Source of the DNA: Mailhella sp.
GTDB lineage: Bacteria > Desulfobacterota > Desulfovibrionia > Desulfovibrionales > Desulfovibrionaceae
Direction of reading: 5' to 3'
Assembly (NCBI GenBank): GCA_017522745.1
Contig: JAFWYI010000041.1
Span: 1-7,352 of the forward strand
Length of the DNA stretch: 7,352 bases
Positions within the stretch are counted from its first letter, which is position 1; each line of letters opens with the position of its first letter. Below the pieces are notes generated by a model. That model did not search any database. It saw nothing but the letters and a program-made list of their open reading frames with translations, and had not been told where the DNA came from. This document shows positions 5,830-7,352 of the stretch, one piece after another. The translations under genes and the position numbers were made by a program.

Positions 5830-7352
5830 ATGAACAGAAATCATTCTCCCTTCGGGCATTCGCTGGAAGCCTTTTCGCCGGAAAAATCCGTTCAGATTCA
5901 GGGAAATATCACCCACACTCCCATTGCACCTTCAGATGGACTGCTCAGCGTACAGTGTTCCTGCGGATGCTGTGGGCACGAGAAAAAGGATGGGCCGCAT
6001 GAACACGGCACAGAAGGTCACGCCTCACGATGGACGCTTGCTCTGGCGAGCTTCTTCGCCCTGCTTTCCGAAGGCTCGCATTTCGCAGAGGAAGGGGGAT
6101 ACTTTGGCACGATCGATATCCTGGGCGCACTTCCCATCAGCTTTGCGCTCCTTGTCATAGCCTTGAGCGGGGTGGAGACGTTCAAGGCCGGATGGCGTTC
6201 CATTCGGCGGCTCGACCTCAACATGAGCGCACTCATGAGCGTTGCCGTTACGGGCGCGGTACTCATCGGTGAGTTCCCGGAGGCGGCCATGGTCATGGTG
6301 CTGTTCAATGTTTCCGAAGCGATAGAAGGAAGAGTGCTGGAAAAGGCCCGCCATGCCATCAAGGGATTGCTTGCTCTTTCTCCGGAGACTGCCCTCGTGC
6401 GCCAGCCCGACGGTTCGTGGCTGGAAATGGAAAGCCGCCGCGTTCCCCTTGGCGCACTGGTACGCGTGAAGCCTGGCGAACGCATAGCCCTCGACGGCGT
6501 GGTGCGCGAGGGGCGTTCCGCCGTGGACCAGTCGCCCATCACCGGCGAGAGCATGCCCGTGGAGAAGTTCCCGGGGCAGAGCGTCTTCGCTGGAACCATC
6601 AATACTTCCGGCAGTTTTGATTTCGAAGTGACGGCCATCGCTTCCGGCACCACGCTGGCCCGTATCATCCATGCAGTGGAAAAGGCTCAGGCCAGCCGTG
6701 CCCCCATACAGCGCTTCGTGGACAGCTTCGCCCGCTGGTACACGCCCTTTATTTTCGCCGTTTCCCTGCTCCTCATCCTTCTGCCTCCTTTTTTCTTCGG
6801 GGCGGAATGGGGGGGCTCCATCTACACAGGACTTGTGGTGCTGGTCATCGGCTGTCCATGCGCACTGGTCATCTCTACTCCCGTGACTATACTCAGCGGT
6901 ATGGCGGCGGCCACGCGCCTCGGCATGCTGGTGAAGGGCGGCGCCTTTCTCGAACAGGGCAGACTGCTGAAGGTCCTGGCCTTGGACAAGACAGGCACGC
7001 TCACTGAGGGCAGGCCGCGCCTTACGGACATCGTCCCCCTTTCTGGCCGAAAGGAGGAGGCTGCAGTCCTGCTGGGACTTGCCGCCAGCCTTGCCAGCCG
7101 TTCCGATCATCCTGTTTCTCAGGCTTTAGCAACTGCCGCCCGGGAAGCCGGAGCTGAGCTTGCCGAAGTTACTGCAGTCGAAGCCGTTGCAGGTCAGGGG
7201 ATACGCGCTTTGTGCAAGGGGCATAGCTTAAGCCTTGGCAGCATGCGCATGATGGAAGAAGGCGGACTGCTCACGTCCCCCGAAGGTTGGGAACTTGCCC
7301 TCCGCGCCTCGGAGCTTGAGGGGCAGGGGCGTACCGTGACGGCTCTTGCGGA
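5830..7352 (+). CDS. Zn/Cd/Pb-exporting P1B-type ATPase, N-terminal part (partial at right edge)
   Basis: This inner-membrane pump uses ATP to expel soft divalent metals (ZntA/CadA group). The frame is open from the ATG at 5830 to the window end, 507 codons. A Cys/His-rich tail comes first (Cys 43, 45, 47, 48; His 50, 57, 59, 64) instead of a standard GMxCxxC domain. Next are membrane helices at about 67-84, 96-113 and 131-160, then the actuator domain with TGES (238-241). RAPIQRFVDSFARWYTP (290-306) leads to helices around 307-322 and 332-352, the second holding the metal-site CPC (342-344). Phosphorylation motif DKTGTLTEG begins at Asp386; the nucleotide domain has DHP (426-428) and GQG (455-457). 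CPC followed by ALVISTP is typical of the Zn/Cd/Pb type. AAGGAG five bases upstream fixes the start. The divergent MerR gene and its operator support metal-induced expression. The last helices, which would settle metal choice, lie outside. Confidence 0.95.
   Translation, partial: MNRNHSPFGHSLEAFSPEKSVQIQGNITHTPIAPSDGLLSVQCSCGCCGHEKKDGPHEHGTEGHASRWTLALASFFALLSEGSHFAEEGGYFGTIDILGALPISFALLVIALSGVETFKAGWRSIRRLDLNMSALMSVAVTGAVLIGEFPEAAMVMVLFNVSEAIEGRVLEKARHAIKGLLALSPETALVRQPDGSWLEMESRRVPLGALVRVKPGERIALDGVVREGRSAVDQSPITGESMPVEKFPGQSVFAGTINTSGSFDFEVTAIASGTTLARIIHAVEKAQASRAPIQRFVDSFARWYTPFIFAVSLLLILLPPFFFGAEWGGSIYTGLVVLVIGCPCALVISTPVTILSGMAAATRLGMLVKGGAFLEQGRLLKVLALDKTGTLTEGRPRLTDIVPLSGRKEEAAVLLGLAASLASRSDHPVSQALATAAREAGAELAEVTAVEAVAGQGIRALCKGHSLSLGSMRMMEEGGLLTSPEGWELALRASELEGQGRTVTALA

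Noticed and set aside
6025..7110. Open frame of 361 codons on the minus strand, opposite the ATPase
   Set aside because: The plus-strand frame carries all P-type ATPase motifs. The opposite product is His/Gly/Arg-rich with no family signature.
1..7352. Mobile elements, CRISPR arrays, tRNA genes or defence systems
   Set aside because: No transposase, integrase, spaced direct repeats, tRNA-like cloverleaf or terminal inverted repeats were seen on either strand.

Overview
The window looks like chromosomal DNA from a moderately GC-rich Gram-negative bacterium. The support is strong AGGAG-type ribosome sites, an RdgC-like protein, a PbrR/CadR-type MerR regulator and a DppBC-type importer. The RdgC-like proteins resemble delta-proteobacterial (Desulfovibrio-like) versions from memory; that placement is an inference and could be wrong. 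No rRNA, tRNA, CRISPR array, insertion sequence or attachment site was seen.

Layout. (1) Positions 1-866, plus strand: the C-terminal part of an MFS drug-efflux-type transporter, cut by the left edge. (2) 959-1963, plus strand: a 334-residue soluble protein of unknown function with its own ribosome site. It ends at a perfect 16-bp bidirectional terminator (1981-2021). (3) 5142-2073, minus strand: a tightly packed four-gene run. It holds two consecutive proteins matching the N- and C-terminal parts of RdgC, then DppB-type and DppC-type permeases. Gaps are 15 bp, 8 bp and a 4-bp overlap, so one transcript is likely. (4) 5689-5228, minus strand: a MerR-family heavy-metal regulator. (5) 5830 to the right edge, plus strand: a P1B-type Zn/Cd/Pb-exporting ATPase, read open to the end of the window (507 complete codons).

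The clearest functional unit is the divergent regulator/ATPase pair. The 140-bp gap between them carries a MerR-type promoter for the ATPase: TTGACT, a perfect 7-1-7 dyad in a 19-bp spacer, and TAGGGT. A second, imperfect copy of the dyad lies under the likely regulator promoter. This predicts metal-induced ATPase expression and an autoregulated regulator.

The most unusual points are the RdgC-like protein split by one in-frame TAA with a ribosome site at the split, the permease pair with no binding protein or ATPase beside it, and an ATPase N-terminus with a short Cys/His-rich tail in place of a standard HMA domain. I do not see a convincing wholly new system here.
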